Shown in pieces: positions 35,909-44,755 of a stretch of DNA of 64,000 nt (its first letter is position 1; each line of letters starts with the position of its first letter). Origin of the DNA: Sinomonas susongensis (GTDB lineage: Bacteria; Actinomycetota; Actinomycetes; Actinomycetales; Micrococcaceae). A model generated the notes under the pieces. That model had not been told where the DNA came from, ran no database searches, and was given only the letters and a program-made list of their open reading frames with translations. The position numbers were made by a program, and so were the translations under genes. The stretch is from contig NZ_SSNH01000003.1 in NCBI RefSeq assembly GCF_005877005.1, forward strand, positions 116,782 to 180,781. The letters run 5' to 3'.

Positions 35909-37231
35909 ATGAAATTGCGCTCCGACCAGTCCGGGATCCGCGGCCTGCCGATGCCTCTGTGGCTCCAAGGAGCCGCGGAAGCCCTGCAGGCTGTCCTCAT
36001 TTCGGCCGTGGCCGCGCTCATCCCCATTGCTGCCGTCTGGCTCACGGGCGGCTTCGGCCCGATGCAGCCCGCGGACGCGGCCCGACTCGGCGGGCAGGCA
36101 TGGCTCCTGGTCCATGGGGTCCCGCTCTATCTCAGCGATGCGTCGCAGGCGCCCGGCGGCGGAGCCGCACCTTCACCGCCCACTGTCCTGAGCCTCGTCC
36201 CCCTCGGGTTCGCCCTCATGCCGTTCCTGCTCTCGTGGCGCGCCGGCAGGCGGCTCGCCCGCGCGTCGTACGCCGACAGCCTGTGGCAGGGCCTCCTCGG
36301 CGCGGCGGCGCTCTACGCCCTTGCGGGCTTCGCCACCGCATTCGTGTGCAGCACGAGTGCCATCAGCGCAAGCGTTGCTCTTGCGGCGTCGGTCCCGCTC
36401 ATCCCGGTGGGCCTGGGGCTCTTGGTCGGCGCGCGGCGTGAGGCAGGCTCGTGGAGCCGCCTCATCGGCGTCGACGCCGCCCAGTGGCTGTCGCGCACAG
36501 GCCAGTACTCGCGCTGGGCCGGAAGCTATTTCTGGGCCGTGGTCCGGGCCGGGTTCGTTTCCGCCGTCGCCGCCTTCGGGCTCGCCTCCGCGCTCCTGGC
36601 CCTTGACATCGCGATCCGCTGGGCGGATGTCGCCACGGTGTACGAGGCGCTCGGCGCGGGCGGCGTGGGCGGTGGCGCGCTGACAGTGGCACAGCTGGGC
36701 TACCTGCCGAATCTCGCCGTCTGGTCGATGGGCTGGTCCTCGGGCGCGGGCATCATGCTCGGCACTGGCTCGAAGGCGGGCGCCCTTGCGACGGCGGTCG
36801 GCCCGCTCCCTCCAATCCCGGTCCTCGCCGGGCTGCCGACGTCGTCCGTGCCCCTGGCTGCTGCCGCCGTCGTGCTCCCGGTCCTCGCCGGCGTGCTCGG
36901 CGGCTGGTGGTTCCAACGGGCAGGGGAGGACCACTTCGGCGAATGGATCTCCATCAAGGTTCCGGCCCGCTGGTTCTCCACCTCTGTGTCGGCCCTCGTC
37001 GTCGGGGCCCTCATCGGGGCGGTTGCCGGCCTCTTCGGAGCCGCGGCGGCGTGGCTTTCGGGCGGGTCCGCGGGAATCGGCCGCTACAGCGTTGTCGGGC
37101 CGAATCCGCTCTCGATGCTCGTGTGGCTCGGGATCGAGGTCGCCGTGGGCGCGATCGTGGGCTATGCGCTGGCTCCCTGGCTCGAGCGCGGCCAGCTCGC
37201 CCGCGCCCAGGCCCAATCCGTCGACGCATGA
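35909..37231 (+). CDS. Cell division protein PerM (DUF6350)
   Basis: A 440-residue membrane protein with roughly ten hydrophobic segments. It belongs to the actinobacterial DUF6350/PerM family, which in mycobacteria stabilises the divisome. Recognition rests on the helix pattern, on the GVPLYLSDASQAPGGGAA and LPNLAVWSMGWSSGAGI segments, and on its place directly upstream of purN, a synteny conserved across the phylum. ATG 35909 follows a 142-bp gap after the reductase gene. Gene spacing to purN is 55 bases. Confidence 0.8.
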   Translation: MKLRSDQSGIRGLPMPLWLQGAAEALQAVLISAVAALIPIAAVWLTGGFGPMQPADAARLGGQAWLLVHGVPLYLSDASQAPGGGAAPSPPTVLSLVPLGFALMPFLLSWRAGRRLARASYADSLWQGLLGAAALYALAGFATAFVCSTSAISASVALAASVPLIPVGLGLLVGARREAGSWSRLIGVDAAQWLSRTGQYSRWAGSYFWAVVRAGFVSAVAAFGLASALLALDIAIRWADVATVYEALGAGGVGGGALTVAQLGYLPNLAVWSMGWSSGAGIMLGTGSKAGALATAVGPLPPIPVLAGLPTSSVPLAAAAVVLPVLAGVLGGWWFQRAGEDHFGEWISIKVPARWFSTSVSALVVGALIGAVAGLFGAAAAWLSGGSAGIGRYSVVGPNPLSMLVWLGIEVAVGAIVGYALAPWLERGQLARAQAQSVDA

Positions 37232-37286
37232 GCGCCGAAGGATGAAGGCTGCCGAGGGGCCCCGGGATCTCGCCTATCGTGGACCC

Positions 37287-37898
37287 ATGCGCATCGTCGT
37301 CCTCGTCTCCGGCACAGGTTCGAACCTCCAGGCGGTCATCGACGCCGTCACGCACGGGGAGCTCGACGTCGAGATCGCCGCGGTCGGCGCGGACCGCGAG
37401 GGCACGTACGGCGTCGAGCGTTCCGAGGACGCAGGCCTGGAGACGTTCGTGGTCAACTTCAACTCGTTCCCGACGCGTGCCGAGTGGGACGCCGCCCTCA
37501 CCGAGCGGGTCGCCTCCTACGCCCCCGACGTCGTCGTCTCCTCCGGGTTCATGCGGATTGTGAGCGCGGACTTCATCGAGCGCTTCGGCGGCCGCTACCT
37601 CAACACCCACCCCGCGCTGCTCCCTGCCTTCCCCGGCGCACACGGCGTCCGCGACGCGCTCGCCTACGGGGTCAAGGTCACCGGCTGCACGGTCCACTGG
37701 GCCGACGCCGGCGTCGACACGGGGCCGATCATCGCCCAGGAGGCCGTCGTAGTCGAGGCGGACGACACCGAGGAGTCCCTTCACGAGCGGATCAAGGTCG
37801 CCGAGCGGAAGCTGCTCATCGACGTCCTGCGCAGACTAGCGGTGGGTGAGATCGCGGCGCCCTCATCCGATGGGGGGATGCGGACTTCAGCCTTCTGA
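37287..37898 (+). CDS. purN: Phosphoribosylglycinamide formyltransferase 1
   Basis: A 203-residue PurN, which formylates GAR with 10-formyl-tetrahydrofolate in purine synthesis. RIVVLVSGTGSNLQAVIDAV binds the phosphoribosyl group. The catalytic Asn-His-Asp set is seen in RYLNTHPALLPAFPGAHG and VHWADAGVDTGPIIAQ. ATG 37287 gives the standard N-terminus; an earlier ATG at 37242 has its purine-rich sequence too close. Unlike the usual actinobacterial order, purH does not follow directly but lies 5 kb downstream. Confidence 0.96.
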   Translation: MRIVVLVSGTGSNLQAVIDAVTHGELDVEIAAVGADREGTYGVERSEDAGLETFVVNFNSFPTRAEWDAALTERVASYAPDVVVSSGFMRIVSADFIERFGGRYLNTHPALLPAFPGAHGVRDALAYGVKVTGCTVHWADAGVDTGPIIAQEAVVVEADDTEESLHERIKVAERKLLIDVLRRLAVGEIAAPSSDGGMRTSAF

Positions 37899-37937
37899 CG
37901 GGTGCCGCTGCGGGCGTGCGGGCGTCATGCTCAAGGT

Positions 37938-38903
37938 ATGAGAACGAATCCCTCCGAGCCTGCTGTTCGCGTGCGCGGGCTCCGCAAGGAGTACGGTGGC
38001 CTGGCCGCCGTCGCCGGAATCGACCTGGACATCGAATGGGGCGAGACCTTCGCCCTCCTCGGCCCGAACGGCGCTGGCAAGTCAACAACTGTCGAGATCC
38101 TCGAGGGCTACCGTCACCGCACCGCGGGCGACGTGACCGTGCTCGGCGTCGATCCCGCCCATGCCAAGCTCGATTGGAAGTCCCGTCTGGGGATCGTCCT
38201 GCAGTCCTCGGGTGAGAGCGGCCAATACACGGTCCGCGAACAGCTCTCGCACTTCGCGCGGTTCTACCCCAACCCCCGCAGGGTCGACGACGTGATTGCC
38301 GCCGTCGGACTCGAGAAGCAGGCCAAGACCCGGATCAGCAGGCTCTCGGGGGGCCAGCAGCGCCGCGTGGACGTCGCCCTGGCGATCATCGGCCGCCCCG
38401 AGCTCCTGTTCCTCGACGAGCCGACCACGGGCTTCGACCCTGAGGCCCGCCGCGAGTTCTGGAGCCTCATCGAGGAGCTCAAGACCGAGGGAACCACGAT
38501 CCTGCTCACGACCCACTACCTCGATGAGGCCGCGCGCCTCGGCGACCGCGGCGGGGTGATCCTGGGGGGTCGGCTCGTCGCCGTCGGCCGCATCGACGAG
38601 CTCGGCGGCGCGGAAGCCCGCGTCCCGTTGGTGAGGTGGCGTGACGACGACGGAGCGTTGCGTGAAGAGCGGACCGAGCGGCCCGCGGAGCTCGTCGTGG
38701 AGCTCGCGCGGAGGTTCGCCGGGGAGCCGCGGGAACTCGAAGTGATCCGCCCGAACCTCGAGGACGTCTATCTGGCCCTCGTCCACGCGGCAGGGTCAGC
38801 GGCGGGCGCCGGAGCGGCGAACGGGGAGCCCGCGTCCAACCCGGTCCACTCGTCCAGCCCTGTCCACGCGTCCAACCCCGAAAAGGAGGCCGAGCCGGCA
38901 TGA
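37938..38903 (+). CDS. ABC-2 exporter ATP-binding protein
   Basis: A 321-residue ATPase subunit. Walker A is LLGPNGAGKSTTVEILEGY, the signature is RISRLSGGQQRRVDVALAI, Walker B is LLFLDEPTTGFDPEARRE, and the H-loop is LLTTHYLDEAARLGD. The C-terminal extension (about 270-321) is Ala/Ser/Pro-rich. It powers export by the adjacent permease; this DrrA-type pairing often exports antibiotics or lipids. ATG 37938 is chosen although its Shine-Dalgarno sequence is unusually close; GTG 37902 is the alternative. Stop overlaps the permease ATG (ATGA). Confidence 0.93.
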   Translation: MRTNPSEPAVRVRGLRKEYGGLAAVAGIDLDIEWGETFALLGPNGAGKSTTVEILEGYRHRTAGDVTVLGVDPAHAKLDWKSRLGIVLQSSGESGQYTVREQLSHFARFYPNPRRVDDVIAAVGLEKQAKTRISRLSGGQQRRVDVALAIIGRPELLFLDEPTTGFDPEARREFWSLIEELKTEGTTILLTTHYLDEAARLGDRGGVILGGRLVAVGRIDELGGAEARVPLVRWRDDDGALREERTERPAELVVELARRFAGEPRELEVIRPNLEDVYLALVHAAGSAAGAGAANGEPASNPVHSSSPVHASNPEKEAEPA

Positions 38904-39712
38904 GCGTCGTCTCGCACGGGATCGCCCGCACGGGCTACGAGACCAAGGGGTACTTCCGGTCCCCGGACACGGTGTTCTTCACGTTCCTGTTCCCCATGCT
39001 CATGCTGGGGATCTTCGCGGCCGCATTCAGCTCGCGCGGCGACATCAGCCTTGGCCCCGGGTCGCCGGACCACGTCTCGGTCGCGGCGTACTATCTTCCG
39101 GGCATGCTCGCGGCGGGGATCCTGCTCTCGGGCGTCCAGAACCTCGCGGTCGACATCGCGGGGGAGAAGGGCGACGGCACGCTCAAGCGGCTCGGCGGGA
39201 CCCCGCTCTCGCCCATCTCGTACTTCCTCGGCAAGCTCGGGAGGGTCTTCGTGACCGGCGTCCTGCAGGCCGCCATGCTCCTCGCCGTCGCACGCCTGGC
39301 GTTCGGCGTCGCGCTTCCCACTGCGTGGGATGCCTGGGGGCGATTCGCATGGATCTTCGTGCTCGGCACGGTGACCTCGGCACTCCTCGGCATCGCGCTC
39401 TCGGCCCTGCCGAGGAGCAGCCGGAGCGCGACCGCTGTGGTCGTCCCGATTGTCCTCGTCCTGCAGTTCATCTCGGGCGTCTACCTCCAGTTCTCGATGC
39501 TTCCTGACTGGATGCAGAACCTCGCGAGCGTGTTCCCGCTCAAGTGGATCGCCCAAGGCATGCGCTCGGTGTTCCTGCCCGACGGGTTCAAGGTGCTGGA
39601 GCAGCATCAGGGCTGGGAACTCGGCTGGGTGGCCCTGTGGCTGGCGGTGTGGCTCGTCGTGGGCCTCGTGCTGAGCCGCCTGACGTTCCGCTGGATCCGG
39701 CGGGACGCGTGA
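38900..39712 (+). CDS. ABC-2 type exporter permease
   Basis: A 270-residue membrane protein with about six helices and the ABC-2 fold. VFFTFLFPMLMLGIFAAAF is helix 1. The cytoplasmic EKGDGTLKRLGGTPLSPISYFLGK is the conserved coupling region, and VLQFISGVYLQFSMLPDWMQ precedes the last helices. It forms the membrane pore with the preceding ATPase, expected to be a homodimer. The coding end and stop codon lie inside a 20-bp perfect hairpin that should also terminate transcription. Confidence 0.92.
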   Translation: MSVVSHGIARTGYETKGYFRSPDTVFFTFLFPMLMLGIFAAAFSSRGDISLGPGSPDHVSVAAYYLPGMLAAGILLSGVQNLAVDIAGEKGDGTLKRLGGTPLSPISYFLGKLGRVFVTGVLQAAMLLAVARLAFGVALPTAWDAWGRFAWIFVLGTVTSALLGIALSALPRSSRSATAVVVPIVLVLQFISGVYLQFSMLPDWMQNLASVFPLKWIAQGMRSVFLPDGFKVLEQHQGWELGWVALWLAVWLVVGLVLSRLTFRWIRRDA

Positions 39713-39733
39713 GGCGTCCCGCCGGATCCAGCG
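39689..39733 (+). terminator. Very strong hairpin overlapping the permease stop
   Basis: Twenty consecutive base pairs (CGCTGGATCCGGCGGGACGC with its exact complement) close on a five-base loop GTGAG that contains the TGA stop of the ABC permease. There is no long T-run after it. It separates the exporter from the leftward SRPBCC gene. Confidence 0.8.
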
Positions 39734-39767
39734 GTGGCAAATCGTCTGTCTGGATGACTGCTGGGGT

Positions 39768-40298
39768 CTAGATCCCAGCGCCAGGATCGGCGCCCTCGGT
39801 CCCGGCAGCGTTCGTGCCGGAGCCGAAGACCTCGCCCGACTGGGGAGCGGAGTCCACCTCGCCCCGCCAGGCGCCGGTCTCGGTGCCCCGCGACTCGATG
39901 AACTCCTTGAACTTCTTGAGGTCGGAACGCACCTGGAGGTCGTCCGCCCCGAAGAACGCGCCGATCTTCTCGATCGCCGAATCCGGGTCCCACTTGAACT
40001 CGACGTTGACCCGCGTGGTCTCGGGCCCGAGCGACTCGAACGTCACGACGCCGGCGTGCTCGACGCCGTCGACGCTGTTCCAGGCAATCCGCTGGTCGGG
40101 CTGCTGCTCCGTGACGACCGTGTCGAACTCACGGGTCTGGCCCCCGACCTTGGTGGTCCAGTGGAGGTGCCTGTCGTCCTTCTGGACGACGGATTCGACG
40201 CCTCCCATGAACTCCGGGAAGGACTCGAACTGGGTCCACTGGTTGTAGGCCCGGGAAACGGGGACGCTGACGTCGACGGACTGATGGACTGTGGCCAT
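39768..40298 (-). CDS. SRPBCC-family (polyketide cyclase/dehydrase-like) protein
   Basis: A 176-residue protein with a START-like helix-grip domain in residues 1-145. It begins VHQSVDVSVPVSRAYNQWTQF, continues with FPEFMGGVESVVQKDDRHLHW, and ends with the long helix SDLKKFKEFIESRG, the pattern of CoxG/cyclase_2 proteins common in actinobacterial stress genes. The last 30 residues are a Gly/Ala/Glu-rich tail. It may bind a hydrophobic ligand; no catalysis is evident. AGGAG precedes ATG 40298. It forms a leftward group with the DoxX-like gene. Confidence 0.85.
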   Translation of the reverse strand: MATVHQSVDVSVPVSRAYNQWTQFESFPEFMGGVESVVQKDDRHLHWTTKVGGQTREFDTVVTEQQPDQRIAWNSVDGVEHAGVVTFESLGPETTRVNVEFKWDPDSAIEKIGAFFGADDLQVRSDLKKFKEFIESRGTETGAWRGEVDSAPQSGEVFGSGTNAAGTEGADPGAGI

Positions 40299-40419
40299 GG
40301 GCACTCTCCTTAGCCTCGGCTGCATCGGAACCGGGGACCGCGGTCGGGTCCCCTTGAGGAGTGGGGCGGGGGCCATTGCTTGACCTGACCCGTGCCAGGC
40401 TGGCACGCGTCCACGGTAT

Positions 40420-40452
40420 GCACGGGCCGTCGACGCGGTCAACGGCCCGTGC
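40420..40452 (-). terminator. Hairpin downstream of the DoxX-like gene
   Basis: GCACGGGCCGT and ACGGCCCGTGC form a perfect 11-bp stem with an 11-base loop, seven bases past the stop of the leftward DoxX-like gene. Confidence 0.65.
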
Positions 40453-40459
40453 TGCCCGC

Positions 40460-40915
40460 TCAGCGTCGCTTGGAGCTGCCGCTGGCCTTGACCACCTTGA
40501 TGGGCCTGCGGCGCTTGCGGTCGAGCATCAGGGCGACGCCGATGGCCGCGAGCCACGAGTCCTTCGCCATGGCGACGCCGGCCTGGGTCGGCCTGATGCC
40601 GTCAGCCTCGGTGAGCCCCGGCGTCTTCGCGTAGACGGCGACGAGGCCCGCACCGAAGGCACTGAGCCCGAGCCCCGCGAGCCTCGTCGGCACGAAGGGG
40701 AGCACGAGGGCGCCCCCGAGGGCGATCTCGCCCGCGGCGAGGGCCTTGCCGAACGTCGCTGGCGGAAGCTGCTTGACCTGCGGGATGGCGTTGGCCGCCA
40801 TCCCTTGGAGAGCAGCTGATGTTTCCTCGTCGAGCGAGAGCTTCGAGACCCCCGAATTGATGAGATAGGCCCCCGTGACGAGGCGGAGGATGGCGTGGCT
40901 CGGCGAAAATCCCAT
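40460..40915 (-). CDS. DoxX-like small membrane protein
   Basis: A 151-residue protein with about four membrane helices in DoxX-like arrangement: AILRLVTGAYLINSGVSKL, then FGKALAAGEIALGGALVLPF, RLAGLGLSAFGAGLVAVYA, and SWLAAIGVALMLDRKRRR. The cytoplasmic end is strongly basic (KRRRPIKVVKASGSSKRR). Members are linked to respiratory or redox stress but lack a settled function. AGGAG precedes ATG 40915. It is flanked by a hypothetical membrane protein upstream and an SRPBCC protein downstream, all leftward. Confidence 0.75.
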   Translation of the reverse strand: MGFSPSHAILRLVTGAYLINSGVSKLSLDEETSAALQGMAANAIPQVKQLPPATFGKALAAGEIALGGALVLPFVPTRLAGLGLSAFGAGLVAVYAKTPGLTEADGIRPTQAGVAMAKDSWLAAIGVALMLDRKRRRPIKVVKASGSSKRR

Positions 40916-41004
40916 GGTGTCTCCTTCGTTCCCGGCTTGTGGCATGCGCCTCCAGCCTATGGAGGCGCGGCAGGATTGTCAGCCGGGGGTGCCCGGCTGC
41001 CCGA

Positions 41005-41583
41005 TCAGGCGATCCGTCGTCGTCGCAGCGCCGCGCGGATGCCGAGGACGACGACGACGGGCGCCGCAAGCCACGGACCGGCCACGATGAGCGGATCCAT
41101 CCACATGTGCGAGACGTCCGAGCGGTTCTGCCGGAAGCGCGACGAGACGGGGTGGTGCCCCGCCTCGGCGAGGATCCCGGTCTCGGTCACGGGGTTGTCG
41201 GGCTGCCTGCTCACGAGCGACCGCGCGTGGGCCTCCCAGGCGTCGACCCGGTCCCCGGCGATGAGCAGAAGCCAGTGGGCGGCGCGGCCCTCGCTGTATC
41301 GCTTGTACGCGAACCTGCGGATTGCGCCGGAGAGCCCCTTGAGGGGCACGGAGGTCCCGAAGACCGGCGTGACGAACTTGTGCTCGAGCGAGCGTTCGCG
41401 GGATTCGCCCCCCGGTTGGCGCTCCGGGAAGTCCCAATGGGCCCCCGTCGCGCCTGGGTCGTACTTCTCCCGCGGGACCGAGGGCCTGTCGCGTGGGTCC
41501 AGGTCTGCTCCCCAGCCGGGGATTCTGGCCCGAAGCTCGTCGGGCGAAGGATTCTTGTACGGCTTCTCTGCTGTGTAGGGCAT
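41005..41583 (-). CDS. Hypothetical protein with one C-terminal membrane helix
   Basis: A 192-residue protein I do not recognise. It starts with a Pro/Trp-rich hydrophilic region (KNPSPDELRARIPGWGADLDP), has a central LLLIAGDRVDAWEAHARSL segment, and ends with a single membrane helix (IVAGPWLAAPVVVVLGIRAAL) and a basic tail. It probably sits in the membrane with its bulk on the cytoplasmic side or outside, orientation uncertain. It starts 13 bases after the zinc alcohol dehydrogenase stop, so it is likely co-expressed with that enzyme and may anchor or assist it. No catalytic motif was found. Confidence 0.7.
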   Translation of the reverse strand: MPYTAEKPYKNPSPDELRARIPGWGADLDPRDRPSVPREKYDPGATGAHWDFPERQPGGESRERSLEHKFVTPVFGTSVPLKGLSGAIRRFAYKRYSEGRAAHWLLLIAGDRVDAWEAHARSLVSRQPDNPVTETGILAEAGHHPVSSRFRQNRSDVSHMWMDPLIVAGPWLAAPVVVVLGIRAALRRRRIA

Positions 41584-41596
41584 GGCGGAATGCCTC

Positions 41597-42745
41597 TCAG
41601 GCGGCTTGCGGGAGGATGAGCGGCTTGATGCAGCCGTCGAGTTTCGAGGAGAAGATGTGGTAGCCCTCGGCGATGTGCTCGAGCGGGATCCGGTGCGTCA
41701 CGAGCTCGCTGGGCTTGAGGTAGCCGTTCTGGATGTGCTCGAAGAGCCTCGGCCACTGTCGCTTGACTGGGCACTGGTTGGCGCGGATCGTGAGGCCCTT
41801 GTTCATCGCGTCGCCGAACTTGACCGCGCTGAAGATCGGCCCGTAGGCGCCCACGACTGAGACGGTTCCGCCCTTCCGGACGGAGTCGATGGCCCAGTTG
41901 AGCGCGATTGGCGAGCCGCCTTGGAGCTTGAGCTTGGCCGCGGCCACGTGCTGGAGCAGGTTGCCGTCAGCCTCGGCACCCACGGCGTCGATGACGACGT
42001 CCGCCCCGAGGTACTCGGTGTCCTTCTTGAGCTGGAGCACGATGTCGTCGTATTCGGTGAAGTTGTAAGTCTCCGCTTGGGCGAACGTGCGCGCCTTTTC
42101 GAGGCGGTAGTCGAGATGGTCGACGACGACGACGCGGCCGGCACCCATGAGCCAGGAGGATTTCGCGGCGAAGAGCCCCACGGGACCTGCCCCGAACACG
42201 ACGACGGTATCGCCTTCGCTGATGTCGGCGAGCTGTGCGCCGAAATAGCCGGTCGGGCACGCGTCGGTGAGGAGGACTGCGTCCTCGTCGTCCATCCAGT
42301 CTGGGATCAGGGAGGGCCCGACGTCGGCGAAGGGGACGCGCACGAACTGGCCCTGGCCGCCGTCGTACCCGCCGCACGTGTGCGAGTAGCCGTAGATGCC
42401 GCCCACAGCCGTCGCATTCGGATTCACATTGTGGCAATTGGAATACAGGCCGCGCGCACAGAAATAGCACGACCCGCAATAGACATTGAAGGGGACCATG
42501 ACGCGGTCGCCCTTCTTCAGGTTCTGCACGGATGGCCCGACTTCTTCCACGACCCCGATGAATTCGTGGCCGAAGGTCATTCCCACTCGGGTGTCGGGCA
42601 TCATTCCGTGGTATAGGTGCAGGTCGGATCCGCAGATTGCGGCGAGGGTCACCCGGACGATTGCGTCATTCGGGTGCTCGATCTTGGGGATATCCTTTTC
42701 CTCCACTCGGACCTTGTAGGGTCCGCGATAGACCATTGCTTGCAT
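41597..42745 (-). CDS. Zinc-dependent alcohol dehydrogenase (MDR family, formaldehyde-dehydrogenase-like)
   Basis: A 382-residue medium-chain dehydrogenase. The catalytic zinc is held by [10 protein letters not shown], the FGHEF His-Glu pair and a later Cys/Asp. The structural zinc lobe is [15 protein letters not shown] with four Cys. NAD(P) binding is [16 protein letters not shown]. Length and order resemble glutathione-independent formaldehyde dehydrogenases and related threonine/alcohol enzymes, so small alcohols or aldehydes are likely substrates. ATG 42745 has AGGAAGG nine bases upstream. It is divergent from purH and followed by a hypothetical membrane gene. Confidence 0.9.
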   Translation of the reverse strand: MQAMVYRGPYKVRVEEKDIPKIEHPNDAIVRVTLAAICGSDLHLYHGMMPDTRVGMTFGHEFIGVVEEVGPSVQNLKKGDRVMVPFNVYCGSCYFCARGLYSNCHNVNPNATAVGGIYGYSHTCGGYDGGQGQFVRVPFADVGPSLIPDWMDDEDAVLLTDACPTGYFGAQLADISEGDTVVVFGAGPVGLFAAKSSWLMGAGRVVVVDHLDYRLEKARTFAQAETYNFTEYDDIVLQLKKDTEYLGADVVIDAVGAEADGNLLQHVAAAKLKLQGGSPIALNWAIDSVRKGGTVSVVGAYGPIFSAVKFGDAMNKGLTIRANQCPVKRQWPRLFEHIQNGYLKPSELVTHRIPLEHIAEGYHIFSSKLDGCIKPLILPQAA

Positions 42746-42860
42746 GGCAGCCGCCTTCCTCGCGCATTCTCGGCTGGTTCCGGCCAGAGAGTCATCCCCC
42801 TTCCGGGCGGGGGGAAACATGCGCGCTCCCTCGGCGCGGTCCATCCTCGGCGCCCCTCGA

Positions 42861-42866
42861 TAGAAT
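42861..42866 (+). promoter_or_regulatory. Possible -10 element for purH
   Basis: TAGAAT matches a sigma-A -10 consensus well in this G+C-rich region and lies 75 bases upstream of the purH GTG. No good -35 was seen 17 bases before it, so the assignment is tentative. Confidence 0.35.
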
Positions 42867-42940
42867 GGGCCCCGAACTGCCCCCACACCGCGCCCCATGT
42901 CGCTGCCCAGACAGCGTTCTGGCGCGCGCGAGAGAGACGA

Positions 42941-44611
42941 GTGACCGTGATCCAGCTTGACCGTGTTCCCATCCGTCGCGCCCTGATCTCCGTCTACGAC
43001 AAGACCGGCCTCGAGGATCTCGCGAAGGGCCTCCATACGGCCGGCGTCCGGATCGTCTCGACGGGTTCGACCGCGAAGAGGATCGCCGCCGCCGGCATTC
43101 CGGTCCAGGAGGTCGAGGAGGTCACCGGCTCGCCCGAGATGCTCGACGGCCGCGTCAAGACGCTGCACCCGCGCGTGCACGGGGGGATCCTCGCAGACCG
43201 GCGCGTCCCGGCCCACATGGAGACGCTCGAACAGATGGGCATCGAGGCGTTCGACCTCGTCGTCGTCAACCTCTACCCGTTCGTCGAGACCGTCCGCTCG
43301 GGGGCAGAGCTCGACGCCGTCGTCGAGCAGATCGACATCGGCGGCCCGGCGATGGTGCGGTCGGCAGCGAAGAACCACGCCGCCGTCGCCGTCGTCGTCG
43401 ACCCTTCGTTCTACGGCGAGGTCGTGACGGCCGCTGCCGAGGGCGGCTTCGACCTCAAGACCCGCCGGCGGCTCGCGGCGAAGGCGTTCGCCCACACGGC
43501 GGCGTACGACACCGCGGTCGCGACCTGGACGGCGGGCCAGTTCCTCGACGAGGACGCCGAGGGCACCGTGAAATGGCCTGCCTACGCGGGCCTTGCGCTC
43601 GAGCGCTCCGAGGTGCTCCGGTACGGCGAGAACCCGCACCAGCAGGCGGCCCTCTACGTCGACAAGGCTGCGCCCTCCGGCATCGCCCAGGCCGACCAGC
43701 TCCACGGCAAGGCGATGAGCTACAACAACTTCGTGGATGCGGATGCGGCGCTCCGTGCCGCGTTCGACTTCGCAGAGCCCGCGGTGGCGATCATCAAGCA
43801 CGCCAACCCGTGCGGGATCGCCGTGGGAACGCCCGGTGCCGAGGACCCGATCGCCGACGCCCACCGAAAGGCGCACGCGTGCGACCCGGTGTCGGCCTAC
43901 GGCGGCGTCGTCGCGGCCAACCGGACCGTCACGAAGGGCATGGCCGAGACGCTGTCCGGGATCTTCACCGAGGTCGTCGTGGCGCCTGACTTCGAGCCCG
44001 AGGCCGTGGAGATCCTCTCCAAGAAGAAGAACATCCGCCTCCTCGCGCTTCCTGAGGGCTACGACCGCTATCCGACCGAGTTCCGCCAGCTCTCGGGCGG
44101 CATGCTCGTGCAGTCATCCGACCGTCTCGACGCGGCGGGCGACGACCCGGCCAACTGGACCCTCGCGAGCGGTGAGGCCGCCGACGAGTCCACCCTCGCC
44201 GATCTCGCCTTCGCCTGGCGCGCCTCCCGGGCGGCGAAGTCGAACGCGATCCTCCTCGCGAAGGACGGCGCGTCGGTCGGCGTCGGCATGGGGCAGGTCA
44301 ACCGCGTCGACTCGTGCCGGCTCGCCGTCGAACGCGCCAACTCCCTGGGCGTCTCCGTGCAGTCCGAGGTGGACTCTGCCGGTGGAGCCTCGGGCGGCGA
44401 CGCAGCCTCGGCGCCGGAGCGGTCTCGCGGTGCAGTCGCCGCCTCGGACGCGTTCTTCCCGTTCGCGGACGGCCTGCAGATCCTGATCGACGCCGGCGTC
44501 AAGGCCGTCGTCCAGCCGGGCGGTTCGGTGCGCGACGAAGAGGTCATCGCCGCCGCGAAGGCCGCCGGTGTGACGATGTACTTCACGGGCTCCCGGCACT
44601 TCTTCCACTGA
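42941..44611 (+). CDS. purH: Bifunctional AICAR formyltransferase / IMP cyclohydrolase
   Basis: A 556-residue PurH that performs the last two steps of IMP synthesis. Residues about 1-200 are the cyclohydrolase ([33 protein letters not shown]). The rest is the formyltransferase, with [30 protein letters not shown] (catalytic Lys-His) and [13 protein letters not shown] Gly/Ala/Ser-rich insertion of about 25 residues (near 475-500) precedes SDAFFPF, a surface feature. GTG 42941 is preferred, with a GAGAGA stretch just upstream; GTG 42947 is possible. In many actinobacteria purN is adjacent; here it is 5 kb away. Confidence 0.97.
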   Translation: MTVIQLDRVPIRRALISVYDKTGLEDLAKGLHTAGVRIVSTGSTAKRIAAAGIPVQEVEEVTGSPEMLDGRVKTLHPRVHGGILADRRVPAHMETLEQMGIEAFDLVVVNLYPFVETVRSGAELDAVVEQIDIGGPAMVRSAAKNHAAVAVVVDPSFYGEVVTAAAEGGFDLKTRRRLAAKAFAHTAAYDTAVATWTAGQFLDEDAEGTVKWPAYAGLALERSEVLRYGENPHQQAALYVDKAAPSGIAQADQLHGKAMSYNNFVDADAALRAAFDFAEPAVAIIKHANPCGIAVGTPGAEDPIADAHRKAHACDPVSAYGGVVAANRTVTKGMAETLSGIFTEVVVAPDFEPEAVEILSKKKNIRLLALPEGYDRYPTEFRQLSGGMLVQSSDRLDAAGDDPANWTLASGEAADESTLADLAFAWRASRAAKSNAILLAKDGASVGVGMGQVNRVDSCRLAVERANSLGVSVQSEVDSAGGASGGDAASAPERSRGAVAASDAFFPFADGLQILIDAGVKAVVQPGGSVRDEEVIAAAKAAGVTMYFTGSRHFFH

Positions 44612-44613
44612 GC

Positions 44614-44632
44614 GGTCCTCACCAGGAGGACC
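44614..44632 (+). terminator. Hairpin directly after purH
   Basis: GGTCCTC and GAGGACC pair perfectly over seven bases around ACCAG, three bases after the purH stop. Confidence 0.55.
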
Positions 44633-44654
44633 GGGCTCATCCAGGCCAGGGCCG

Positions 44655-44689
44655 GGCTCGTCCAGTAGTCGCCTTCTTCTGGATGAGCC
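44655..44689. terminator. Second hairpin between purH and the peptide cassette
   Basis: GGCTCGTCCAG pairs with CTGGATGAGCC (10 of 11) around a 13-base loop rich in T and C. It lies between the convergent purH and peptide genes and could stop transcripts from the peptide side. A third copy of the GGGCTCATCCAG motif lies just upstream at 44633. Confidence 0.5.
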
Positions 44690-44710
44690 GCCCTTCCCTG
44701 GACGGCCTCC

Positions 44711-44755
44711 TCAGTGGTGCTGAATTCAGTGGTGCTGGATTCAGTGGTGCTGGAC
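44711..44755 (-). repeat. Three 15-bp copies of the peptide gene's own 3' end
   Basis: On the leftward strand the last 15 bases of the peptide gene (ending CAGCACCACTGA) are followed immediately by two more near-identical copies. Because the unit is 15 bp, each copy keeps the frame and would read a hydrophobic residue, Gln, His, His, stop. Only the first copy is translated. Confidence 0.85.
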
